In this document: piece after piece, positions 1 to 6,712 of the stretch
Numbering within the stretch: position 1 is the first letter of the stretch
Layout of the letters: each line of letters starts with the position of its first letter
Source: a virus
DNA: 23,384 nucleotides
Direction: 5' to 3' (one strand)
Virus record (IMG/VR): IMGVR_UViG_3300029319_000533
Span: 1 to 23,384 of that record
Made by a program: the position numbers and the translations under genes
Notes under the pieces: generated by a model
The model's input: the letters and a program-made list of their open reading frames with translations, nothing else
Told to the model about the DNA's origin: nothing
The model's database searches: none

Positions 1-27
1 CCTCATCAATTATTGGTGGGGTTTTTT
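1..27 (+). terminator. Rho-independent terminator of the upstream gene
   Basis: A 7-bp stem (1-7 pairing with 15-21, including two G-U pairs) encloses a 7-base AT loop and is followed at once by six T residues (22-27). The stem begins at the window edge and may extend further left. It probably ends the transcript of the preceding head gene, and it separates that gene from the connector gene at 65. Confidence 0.7.
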
Positions 28-64
28 CTTTACGCTACAATAAAACTAAATTACTTTATCAATC

Positions 65-595
65 GTGGCAGCTACTATAACAGCAACATTATCAAGTGCT
101 ACTGCAAATAGCTATGTCACATTGGCAGAAGCTAATACATATTTTGAAACCGTGCCAGATTCAAGCACTTGGACTAATAAAACAGATGATCAAAAGAATA
201 GAGCATTGATAGCTGCTACAAGATGGATTGATACTTTGGTTTATTACGGAGATAGATGTGATAACGGACAAGCACTTAAGTTTCCCAGAAATAACTATAA
301 AGTTGATGATGTTGAATTAGCTTGTACCACTATTCCAAACAATATCAAGTATGCACAATATGAACTAGCTAGAGCATTGGCAAATGATACTGATGCAATT
401 ACAGGCACTACAGGTAAAGATGGTAATTTTGAAGAAGTTGCTTTGGGTGAAATTCGAGTTAAATATAATACAGAGAGTCAAGGAACTGGATCTGTAAACA
501 ATATTTTAGATGTTTACCCTTGGTTACAAAGCTACCTTGGAGCGTATATGCTTGGGGGAGCAGGTACATATCAAATGAGGGTAGTTAGAGGATAA
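65..595 (+). CDS. DnaT-like head-tail connector protein
   Basis: This 176-residue protein resembles the phage family often labelled putative DnaT-like ssDNA-binding protein. The family signs are an N-terminal segment with SYVTLAEANTYFE, a central ATRWIDTLVYYGDRCD stretch, a tryptophan/proline-type 'ALKFPRNN' turn, and a helix 'IKYAQYELARAL' near residue 100. Despite the name, such genes sit in head-tail joining clusters and are thought to act as connectors at the portal. It starts at GTG, the first start after the terminator, with no Shine-Dalgarno sequence. Its TAA stop shares one base with the next ATG, which suggests translational coupling. The connector role is inferred from family and position; DNA binding is not evident from the sequence. 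Confidence 0.7.
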   Translation: MAATITATLSSATANSYVTLAEANTYFETVPDSSTWTNKTDDQKNRALIAATRWIDTLVYYGDRCDNGQALKFPRNNYKVDDVELACTTIPNNIKYAQYELARALANDTDAITGTTGKDGNFEEVALGEIRVKYNTESQGTGSVNNILDVYPWLQSYLGAYMLGGAGTYQMRVVRG

Positions 596-981
596 TGGCT
601 GGTCAATTTGATTCATTATTTAAAAATGTTGCTAAAAGTGTCGTTGCGACTTTAGGTGATTCTTTTGATCATAATATTACTTTTATTAAAAAAGGAGTTC
701 AACAGTATAACGTTGCAGAGGGTCAACTTATAAGTATAGATACGACTTTTTCGGATATTAAAGTGCCACTTGAATTTATACAATCTGAAGAAGAAGAAGG
801 ACAAGAAGTTAGAAGGGCAAAACTTTACATAACACCAGATTTGATTGGCGATAACCAGGTCACGCTCCAAGATAAGATAAAACTTACATATGCAGGAGAG
901 CTAAGAACTGCACAGATTTATGACATAAATACTAAGAAAGGTAATCAAGTGTACCTTTACATTGTTATGGTGCGATTCTAA
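595..981 (+). CDS. Head-closure / head-tail adaptor protein
   Basis: A 128-residue, beta-rich protein with the size and position of head-closure proteins (SPP1 gp16 / lambda gpFII type), which seal the connector after DNA packaging and present the tail-docking surface. The sequence has an acidic loop around residues 64-70 (SEEEEGQEV), followed by 'RAKLYITPD' and a C-terminal strand pair ending VYLYIVMVRF. No catalytic motif is visible. Start and stop overlap both neighbours by a single base (TAATG), so it is translated with the connector and tail-completion genes. The assignment depends on gene order more than on a specific motif. Confidence 0.6.
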   Translation: MAGQFDSLFKNVAKSVVATLGDSFDHNITFIKKGVQQYNVAEGQLISIDTTFSDIKVPLEFIQSEEEEGQEVRRAKLYITPDLIGDNQVTLQDKIKLTYAGELRTAQIYDINTKKGNQVYLYIVMVRF

Positions 982-1520
982 TGGCTAGAAAAAAAAATTT
1001 ATTAAAAAGTGATCCTATAGCTGACATGACAGCACAAATTAATAATGATTTTAATACTCTTATTAATAAAACTCATAAAAGTTTGTCAACTAAAACTCAT
1101 AGTCCCGTATGGACAGGATTTTTTGCTTCGAGCTGGAAAGTGCAAACAACTGGTGTAAAAGCAAAAGATGATATTACAAAATTTAAACCTTGGTCAAATA
1201 TTAAAAAATCAAGTACTAAATCAATAAATGGCAAGTGGGTTAGCACTAGACCAAGTAATCCAACTGTACGAATAAGGTATCCTAATAGAAGAATTTTTAA
1301 TATTAATAAGCCAGTTTTTATTGGAAATAGAGCAAAATACGCTGCTTATGCTTTAGAAGGCGGTAAAATTCAAAATTTTATTCAAGGGCGTATGGCAAAA
1401 ATAATTAAAGATACTATGAAAGAAAAACGAACAAAAGGTAGGATCTTCTTACAATCAAGGCAAAGTCCTGGTTTTGGTAGATCAGGCCCACAAGCAAGTT
1501 CTACGGAGATTAATTTATGA
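981..1520 (+). CDS. HK97 gp10-like neck / tail-completion protein
   Basis: A 179-residue basic protein. The segment SPVWTGFFASSWKVQ (about residues 40-55) is typical of the HK97-gp10-like / neck protein family, in which a 'TG.L..S' core follows an N-terminal helix. The C-terminal half is rich in lysine and arginine (for example IRYPNRRIFNINKP). These proteins complete the tail top or head-tail interface. The ATG overlaps the previous TAA by one base, and the stop overlaps the next ATG by four bases (ATGA). The C-terminal 40 residues look disordered, with many Arg, Ser and Gly. Confidence 0.65.
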   Translation: MARKKNLLKSDPIADMTAQINNDFNTLINKTHKSLSTKTHSPVWTGFFASSWKVQTTGVKAKDDITKFKPWSNIKKSSTKSINGKWVSTRPSNPTVRIRYPNRRIFNINKPVFIGNRAKYAAYALEGGKIQNFIQGRMAKIIKDTMKEKRTKGRIFLQSRQSPGFGRSGPQASSTEINL

Positions 1521-1945
1521 GTTTAAGAGATACCCGTGCTGCATTTGAAAAAGCGGTTACTGATGCTGTTACCATTAATGATCCAACTATATCAATGGTT
1601 TTTGATAATTTAAATTTCAATACTCCTGGGCAAGAACAAAAATATGTAGTTATGAATGTAAATTATTCGCAATCTACAGTTCAACCTCAAGGTGCAGCTT
1701 TAGATTATTATTCTGGGGTCATTCAATGTAATATTCATGTTCCTAAAAACTCAGGAACAAGAGAATTAATAGAAATTTCTGAAAAAGTTATAGATGGACT
1801 TACTTCTGTAAATGCTTCTAATTACACAGATACATTTTCAGTAAAACCAAGAGTACAAGATATAGTAGGGCCAAATTTATTAGATATTGAAGAAAGAAGT
1901 CATTTCGTTGGTGTAATATCTTGCCAATTCTCAGCAAATGCCTAG
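1517..1945 (+). CDS. Tail terminator protein (lambda gpU-like, DUF4128 type)
   Basis: A 142-residue protein with a mixed alpha/beta pattern: an N-terminal helix (RDTRAAFEKAVTDAV), strands with 'YVVMNVNYSQ' and 'GVIQCNIHVPKNSG', then a helix 'TRELIEISEKVIDGL'. This is the usual outline of tail terminators, which cap the tail tube and join it to the head. A GGAG at 1505-1508 lies eight bases before the ATG. It is the last gene of the overlapping head-tail cluster. In lambda the tube gene V would follow, but here the next gene is the tail chaperone. Confidence 0.65.
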   Translation: MSLRDTRAAFEKAVTDAVTINDPTISMVFDNLNFNTPGQEQKYVVMNVNYSQSTVQPQGAALDYYSGVIQCNIHVPKNSGTRELIEISEKVIDGLTSVNASNYTDTFSVKPRVQDIVGPNLLDIEERSHFVGVISCQFSANA

Positions 1946-1951
1946 TATAAT
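1921..1951 (+). promoter_or_regulatory. Candidate promoter before the tail chaperone gene
   Basis: A perfect TATAAT (1946-1951) starts right after the terminator gene's stop codon, 20 bases before the ATG at 1972. A weak -35 candidate, TTGCCA (1921-1926), lies 19 bases upstream, longer than the optimal spacing. The 26-base leader has no Shine-Dalgarno sequence. In AT-rich DNA a lone TATAAT is not strong evidence. Confidence 0.3.
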
Positions 1952-1971
1952 AAAGTAGCAATACTTATTTT

Positions 1972-2325
1972 ATGACTAGAGCAATTGAACTTTTGAAGAA
2001 TAGTTTTGGTGTAAGCCAGCTATATCAACATGATGTAAAAAAAGAAGGAAAAACTATCTTTACTGTTTATTGGCATCCACTTACTATTGCTGAAAGAGAA
2101 TCAATACAAAAAAAATCTAATGTTGATGATGTAAATGATTACGCATTAGCTTTAATGATTACAAAAGCATTAGATAAAGATGGTAATAAACTTTTTCAAG
2201 ATGGAGATAAAGCATCTTTAAGAAGAGAAGTAGAAGCAAATATTTTACAGGAAATACAACTAGCTATGATTAATGCTGGTCAAGAAAAGGAGGTTGAAGA
2301 GGCTAAAGCCGATTTAAAAAGCTAA
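1972..2325 (+). CDS. Tail assembly chaperone, G part
   Basis: A 117-residue, highly charged protein in the position of lambda gpG, directly before the tape measure. It begins MTRAIELLKNSFGV and has a short beta segment (TIFTVYWHPLT), then helices rich in Glu, Lys and Asp. G-type chaperones bind the tape measure protein and, with the frameshifted GT form, recruit tail tube subunits. The frame closes at TAA 2323-2325. A second frame continues immediately with a T-like domain (2318-2512), so this is most likely the short product of a frameshifting pair. Assignment is by position, size, composition and the adjoining T frame. Confidence 0.7.
   Translation: MTRAIELLKNSFGVSQLYQHDVKKEGKTIFTVYWHPLTIAERESIQKKSNVDDVNDYALALMITKALDKDGNKLFQDGDKASLRREVEANILQEIQLAMINAGQEKEVEEAKADLKS
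2288..2325 (+). other. Probable programmed frameshift site (G to GT)
   Basis: The G frame ends GAT TTA AAA AGC TAA. The T domain lies in the +1 (equivalently -2) frame, which is blocked by TAA at 2315-2317, so the switch must occur between 2318 and 2325. A run of five A residues (2316-2320) lets the lysine tRNA on AAA (2317-2319) re-pair perfectly one base forward, giving AAA GCT AAA AGC GAT TGG. A full AAGGAGGT (2287-2294) lies upstream and could act as an internal Shine-Dalgarno stimulator. The heptamer T TTA AAA (2313-2319) is in register for -1 slippage, but the -1 frame closes at 2354 without a T domain. Confidence 0.55.
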
Positions 2326-2512
2326 AAGCGATTGGAAATTTATTTATTCGTTAGCAAAAGAATTAGGAAAGACTGTTGCTGAATTGTGTGAAACTTTAAC
2401 AGTTGAAGAAATGATAGGTTGGGCTGCTTATGCACAATTAGAACATGAAGAATATCAAAAAGAACAAGACAAAGTGCAGAGAAGTAGTGCTATAAAAGGC
2501 AGAAGGAGGTAA
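2318..2512 (+). CDS. Tail assembly chaperone, T domain read by frameshift
   Basis: This 64-codon open frame has no start codon of its own before residue 24. It encodes a typical minor tail protein T domain: SDWKFIYSLAKELGKTVAEL, then a helix with TVEEMIGWAAYAQLEHEEYQ, then a basic tail GRRR. The pattern 'LAKELG.TVAEL', about eight residues, then 'E...W.AY..LE' is characteristic of lambda gpT-like domains. It should be made only as the C-terminal part of a roughly 179-residue GT fusion. A strong AGGAGG overlaps its end (2503-2508), but the next start is at 2545, too far away to use it simply. A lost base in the A run of the assembly is an alternative explanation for the frame. Confidence 0.7.
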   Translation, partial: KAKSDWKFIYSLAKELGKTVAELCETLTVEEMIGWAAYAQLEHEEYQKEQDKVQRSSAIKGRRR

Positions 2513-2544
2513 GATAAAAGAAATATTATAGTTTTTATTAGAAA

Positions 2545-4506
2545 GTGGCTAATTATAATGTTGATTTAGAAATAGCAGTTAGAGGTGCAAAAGAACTTCA
2601 AAAAACAAGAGTAGGTGTAAAACAACTTCAAAGAGAAATAAGAAAATTTAATAAAGAAGCACAACAAGGAACTAAAGTAGTTAAAAATTTTCACAATTTA
2701 GAAGAAGTTGTAGGAAGGTCTAAAGCAGCATTAAACACGGCAGCGATTGGAACAAGTAAATTTGATAAAGCTGTAAAAGCACTTGCAAAGTCTGAACTTA
2801 CTTATAGCAAAGAGATGGCGAATAGAAATAGAGCACTTGAAAATGCTAAAAGAGCACAACTAGGAATGCAAAGTATTGAAGAACGGGAACATCAATTATT
2901 AATGAGAGGTAATAAATTAAGAGATTTGCGTATGAGAAAAGAAAAAGCTCTGGGAAAAATGAATAGATTTAGTGGTGGTATGTCTATGAGACAAAGATTA
3001 ACGGGTGCAACTGGTAGTGCAATTATTGGTGGTGGTTTTCCGTTACTATTTGGACAAGGACCCACTGCTGCTATTGGTGGTGCTTTAGGTGGTGCAGCAG
3101 GTGGAATGATAGGAGGTCAGTTTGGTTTTGCTTTATCCATAGCTGGTACAACAATAGGTTCAGCTTTAGATAACTTAGCTAATGCGTTAGCTAAACCAAC
3201 AGAAAACATACAATTATTAGTTGATAAAGTAGGTTTAGCAAACACTCCAACTGGTGATCTTGCCTTAAGACTTGAAAAACTAGGCTTAAAATCTACTGCT
3301 GCAAATTTAGTTTTAGCTGAATTTAATAAAAAGTTTGGTAAGACTCCAGAGGACATTAAAAGAAATACAGAACAAATGACAAAATTTAAAAATCAAATTA
3401 ATGAATTAGGAACTGCAATTACGTTAATGCTTTCAAAAGTATTAGGACCAACTATAAAATCTTTGCTTAGTTTTATAGATAGACAATCATTAGCAAATAA
3501 AGTAGGAAGATTTAATCTTGCCAGTCTTGAGATGAAAGCTACAAACGAAGCTGCAAGATTAACTAAAGAAGAGTTTGGGTTTAGCCTTGGTGCGGTTGCA
3601 GGACCTTTAGCTGGTCCTGGTGTAGAAGATTTTTTTAAAAAAACAGAAAAAGAACTTAAAGAAAAATTTATTACTGAGGCTCTAAATAAAAAACGTATTG
3701 AAAAGGGTTTAGCTCCCATTGATCCAAATAAAGACCAATTATCATTTAACCAAGAGTTTGAAAAAGCACAAAAAATAGCACAAGAAGCAGAATTTAATAA
3801 AAATATTCGTTCATTAGAACAAAGTTTACAATTAGAAAAAGATAGATTAAATATAAGTTCTGAACAATTTACTATAAAACAAGAAGAATTTAAATTAGAT
3901 AATTTAAGAAATGATTTAAAATTACTTGAATTAGATTATGGAACAGAATTAACTGATGAGGAGTTAAATAATTTAAATATCTTAAAAGCAAAAATTAATT
4001 TACAAGAACAAGTACTTGATAATGCAAGAGCTTTAATAGATCCTTTTAGACAAGTTTCTAATATCATTGCTCAAGATATTGGTGATGGTATTAAAGGGTT
4101 AATTAGAGGCACTGAAACTTTAGGCGGTCTTTTAAATAATGTGTTGAATAAAATGGCTGATGCTTTTTTAAATTTAGCAATTTTTGGAAACATAGGAGGA
4201 ACTTTTGAAAGAGGAGGTGGAGGTTTATTAGGATCTATATTTAAAGCAAATGGAGGACCAGTAAAAGGAGGTAATTCTTATATTGTTGGAGAACGTGGGC
4301 CAGAAATGTTTACACCTGGAGTTAGCGGATCAATAACACCTAACCATCAGCTAGGAGGTTCTACGAATGTAGTAGTAAATGTAGATGCTTCTGGCTCGGC
4401 TGTTGAAGGAGATGAAGATAGAGGTAGAGAGCTTGGCCGTCTTATATCAGTAGCGGTACAATCTGAATTAGTACAGCAGAAAAGGCCTGGAGGCTTACTT
4501 GCGTAA
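2545..4506 (+). CDS. Tail tape measure protein
   Basis: A 653-residue protein with the layout of siphophage tape measures. Residues 1-150 are helical and charged (coiled coil). Residues about 160-215 are a glycine/alanine-rich hydrophobic stretch (GGALGGAAGGMIGG and onward). A long coiled coil lies around 405-500. The C-terminal region has the familiar NGGPVKGGNSYIVGERGPE motif near residue 575, seen in many phage tape measures. It sets tail length; at about 0.15 nm per residue this predicts a tail near 100 nm. It starts at GTG, after a 32-base AT-rich gap with no useful Shine-Dalgarno sequence. Its stop overlaps the ATG of gene M by one base. Confidence 0.9.
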   Translation: MANYNVDLEIAVRGAKELQKTRVGVKQLQREIRKFNKEAQQGTKVVKNFHNLEEVVGRSKAALNTAAIGTSKFDKAVKALAKSELTYSKEMANRNRALENAKRAQLGMQSIEEREHQLLMRGNKLRDLRMRKEKALGKMNRFSGGMSMRQRLTGATGSAIIGGGFPLLFGQGPTAAIGGALGGAAGGMIGGQFGFALSIAGTTIGSALDNLANALAKPTENIQLLVDKVGLANTPTGDLALRLEKLGLKSTAANLVLAEFNKKFGKTPEDIKRNTEQMTKFKNQINELGTAITLMLSKVLGPTIKSLLSFIDRQSLANKVGRFNLASLEMKATNEAARLTKEEFGFSLGAVAGPLAGPGVEDFFKKTEKELKEKFITEALNKKRIEKGLAPIDPNKDQLSFNQEFEKAQKIAQEAEFNKNIRSLEQSLQLEKDRLNISSEQFTIKQEEFKLDNLRNDLKLLELDYGTELTDEELNNLNILKAKINLQEQVLDNARALIDPFRQVSNIIAQDIGDGIKGLIRGTETLGGLLNNVLNKMADAFLNLAIFGNIGGTFERGGGGLLGSIFKANGGPVKGGNSYIVGERGPEMFTPGVSGSITPNHQLGGSTNVVVNVDASGSAVEGDEDRGRELGRLISVAVQSELVQQKRPGGLLA

Positions 4507-4853
4507 TGGCTACCTTTCCTTCAATTACTCCAAAATACGGGCAGCAAAAAAGATCCGCACCAAAAACTAGGACAGTTCGTTTTGCTGACGGGTATGAGCA
4601 TAGAATATTATTTGGTATAGCAGAACATCAAAATCCGAAAACATTTAATTTCACTTGGGAAGTATCAGAAACAGATGCAGATACGATAGAAACATTTTTA
4701 GATGCAAGAGCAAATGACAGTGCCAGTTTTGATTATCAACCACCTGGAGAACCTAGTTCATATAAATTTGTTTGCGAAAGATGGAGCAAATCAATTCCTT
4801 ATTTAAACAGAGCAACAATACAAGCAACATTTAGAGAGGTGTTTGAACCATGA
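4506..4853 (+). CDS. M: Minor tail protein M
   Basis: A 115-residue member of the lambda gpM family (Phage_min_tail). Family marks include PKYGQQKRSAPKTRTVRFADGY at the N-terminus, 'FTWEVSETDADTIETFLDAR' in the middle, and 'ATFREVFEP' at the end. Lambda M joins the tail tip complex during assembly with H, L, K, I and J. It is one-base coupled to the tape measure and overlaps L by four bases. Confidence 0.85.
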   Translation: MATFPSITPKYGQQKRSAPKTRTVRFADGYEHRILFGIAEHQNPKTFNFTWEVSETDADTIETFLDARANDSASFDYQPPGEPSSYKFVCERWSKSIPYLNRATIQATFREVFEP

Positions 4854-5428
4854 GTACTGATCCTGTATTTAGTGAAGTTCAAAAGATAAATCCTTCTGCA
4901 ATTATTGAGCTTTTTACATTACAGCTAAATAACTCTTTACATGGTGCAACTACAACTTATAGATTTCATTCTGGATCTAACCTTAATGCAAATGGTCAAA
5001 TAGTTTGGGCTGGTAATTCTTATCTTAGATTTCCTATAGAAGCTACAGGCTTTGCATATCAACGTGGTCAGATTCCAAGACCAAAACTTACAATAAGTAA
5101 TGCGTTAGGAACCATATCAGCTATTTTGTTACTTGTTAATGAGACAACGGCTGGTAATGATTTAACAGGTGCTACTTTTACTAGGATTAGAACTATGGCA
5201 AGATTTCTTGATGCTGTGAATTTTCCAGGTAACTCAAATCCATTAGGAACACCAGATCCTACAGCAGAATTTAAACGTCAGATATTTACAGTTGATAGAA
5301 AAGCAACAGAAAATAGAGAAGTAGTTGAATTTGAATTAGCAGGAGCTATTGACATGGCTGGAGTTCGAGCACCCAAACGTCAATGCACCCGTGCTTTATT
5401 TCCTAGTATTGGTACGTTTACACAATGA
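4850..5428 (+). CDS. L: Minor tail protein L (short, without the Fe-S cysteines)
   Basis: A 192-residue protein of the lambda gpL family. It has 'INPSAIIELFTLQL' at the N-terminus, then 'GQIVWAGNSYLRFPIEATGF', a 'RGQIPRPKLTISNALG' segment, and 'REVVEFELAGAIDMAGVRAPKRQC'. In lambda, gpL is a tip protein whose C-terminal domain binds a [4Fe-4S] cluster through four cysteines. Here the protein stops soon after the 'P.RQC' motif and holds a single cysteine, so the cluster domain appears to be missing. The overlap with gene K (ATGA) is intact, which argues against a recent frameshift at the end. Tail tip function is inferred from family and order. Confidence 0.8.
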   Translation: MSTDPVFSEVQKINPSAIIELFTLQLNNSLHGATTTYRFHSGSNLNANGQIVWAGNSYLRFPIEATGFAYQRGQIPRPKLTISNALGTISAILLLVNETTAGNDLTGATFTRIRTMARFLDAVNFPGNSNPLGTPDPTAEFKRQIFTVDRKATENREVVEFELAGAIDMAGVRAPKRQCTRALFPSIGTFTQ

Positions 5429-6132
5429 GCTGGCGAGATGACGCATTGGTTCATGCAAAAGACCAAGATCCAAAAGAAGCTGTAGGACTTTTATTGAATA
5501 TTAGAGGTAAACAAAAATATTATCCCTGTCAAAATTTAGCTATAACAAATCATCAAGAGTTTATTTTAAATCCAGAAGATTATGTGAAGGCAGATAATTT
5601 AGGAGATATTATTGCTGTTGTTCATAGTCACCCAACTACCCCACCAATACCAAGTCAAGCTGATCGTATAAGTTGTGAACATAGTAAATTGCCATGGCAT
5701 ATTGTTAACCCTAAAACAGAAGAGTGGGGTGAATGCAAGCCAGAAGGCTACGTTCCAAACTTACTAGGCAGACCTTGGGTTTGGGGAGTTACTGATTGTT
5801 GGAGTTTAGTTGTTGATTGGTATAAGCAAGAGAAAAATATAGAACTAAAAGATTATGCTAGAACTATGACACCTCAAGAATTTTTAGAGAATCCTTTGTT
5901 TGAAAATTATGCTTGGAGAACAGGTTTTAGAGAATTACGAGCAGATGAAAAACTTGAAGTAGGTGATGTTTTACTAATGTCAATATTACATCCAACTTTA
6001 AATCATGTAGCGATTTTTGTTGGAGATATGGTTTTACATCATTTAGCAGATAGACTATCTTGTAGAGAGCCATATTCTGAGTGGTTGTTAAAATGTACTG
6101 GTAAGAGGTATCGCTATGCTCAGAAAAGTTAA
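5425..6132 (+). CDS. K: Tail tip protein K: JAB/MPN plus NlpC/P60 peptidase
   Basis: This 235-residue protein has the two-domain layout of lambda gpK. Residues 1-100 form a JAMM/MPN+ domain with all metal-site residues visible: Glu18, the HSHP motif (His67, His69), Ser77 and Asp80. Residues 110-235 form an NlpC/P60 cysteine peptidase domain with Cys125 in 'GVTDCWSL', His194 in 'LNHVAIFVGD', and His206 as likely third residue. Such proteins process tail components or cut peptidoglycan peptides during DNA entry. Both active sites look intact. It overlaps L by four bases and gene I by 17 bases. Confidence 0.9.
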   Translation: MSWRDDALVHAKDQDPKEAVGLLLNIRGKQKYYPCQNLAITNHQEFILNPEDYVKADNLGDIIAVVHSHPTTPPIPSQADRISCEHSKLPWHIVNPKTEEWGECKPEGYVPNLLGRPWVWGVTDCWSLVVDWYKQEKNIELKDYARTMTPQEFLENPLFENYAWRTGFRELRADEKLEVGDVLLMSILHPTLNHVAIFVGDMVLHHLADRLSCREPYSEWLLKCTGKRYRYAQKS

Positions 6133-6712
6133 ACTTTATGGAGAACTAGCTGACTTTATAGGTCATAAAGAATTAGATGCTGTAATAACTTGTACTGCTG
6201 ATGCAATACGTTTTCTTGTTACCAACTTTCCAAAATTAGAAGCACATATGAATCAAAGGTATTACAAAGTATTAGTAGATGATTATGAAATAAGTGAAAA
6301 AGACATCCACAATCCCACGGGAAAATCTGACATAAACATTGTTCCTGTAATAAGTGGTGCTGGTGGTGCTGGTAGAGCTTTACTAGGAGTTGCTTTAATA
6401 GGAGTTGCATTTGCTACGGGAGGATCCTCTTTAGCTTTAGGTTTTGGTGGTTTTTCTGGCGGTGTAGGAATATCGGCAGCAATAGGTAATCTTGGTATTG
6501 CTCTTACCTTAATTGGAGTAAGTGAAATGTTATTTCCTTTACCTAAACCACAAGAATTTACTAATGAAGAAGATCCAAGAATATCATTTAGTTTTTCTGG
6601 TGTTCAAAATACATCACGGGCAGGAACTAGCCACCCAATTTGTTATGGAGAAATTGTATGCGGATCAGTAGTAATATCGGCAGGAATTGACACTAACCAG
6701 GTGCAAGCATGA
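6116..6712 (+). CDS. I: Tail assembly protein I
   Basis: A 198-residue protein of the lambda gpI family. Residues 1-80 form a ubiquitin-like fold beginning KVKLYGELADFIGHKELDA, with 'YKVLVDDYEIS' in the middle. A glycine-rich hydrophobic middle (about residues 84-142) may contact membrane or other tip proteins. The C-terminal segment 'RISFSFSGVQNTSRAGTSHP' followed by 'CYGEIVCGSVVISAGI' is typical of the family. AAGAGGT (6103-6109) lies six bases before the ATG, inside gene K. Gene I acts with K, L and J to build the tail tip and is probably absent from mature virions, as in lambda. Confidence 0.85.
   Translation: MLRKVKLYGELADFIGHKELDAVITCTADAIRFLVTNFPKLEAHMNQRYYKVLVDDYEISEKDIHNPTGKSDINIVPVISGAGGAGRALLGVALIGVAFATGGSSLALGFGGFSGGVGISAAIGNLGIALTLIGVSEMLFPLPKPQEFTNEEDPRISFSFSGVQNTSRAGTSHPICYGEIVCGSVVISAGIDTNQVQA

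Noticed and set aside
652-870. Minus-strand open frame over the head-closure gene
   Set aside because: Low-complexity Phe/Lys/Arg composition, opposite to a coupled gene cluster; a shadow of the plus-strand gene.
2313-2319. Classic -1 slippery heptamer T TTA AAA as the chaperone frameshift
   Set aside because: It is in register, but the -1 frame ends after about 11 codons and does not reach the T domain, so it cannot by itself make GT.
3117-3719. Two minus-strand open frames over the tape measure
   Set aside because: They mirror the tape measure's helical codons and have no start context or recognised motif.
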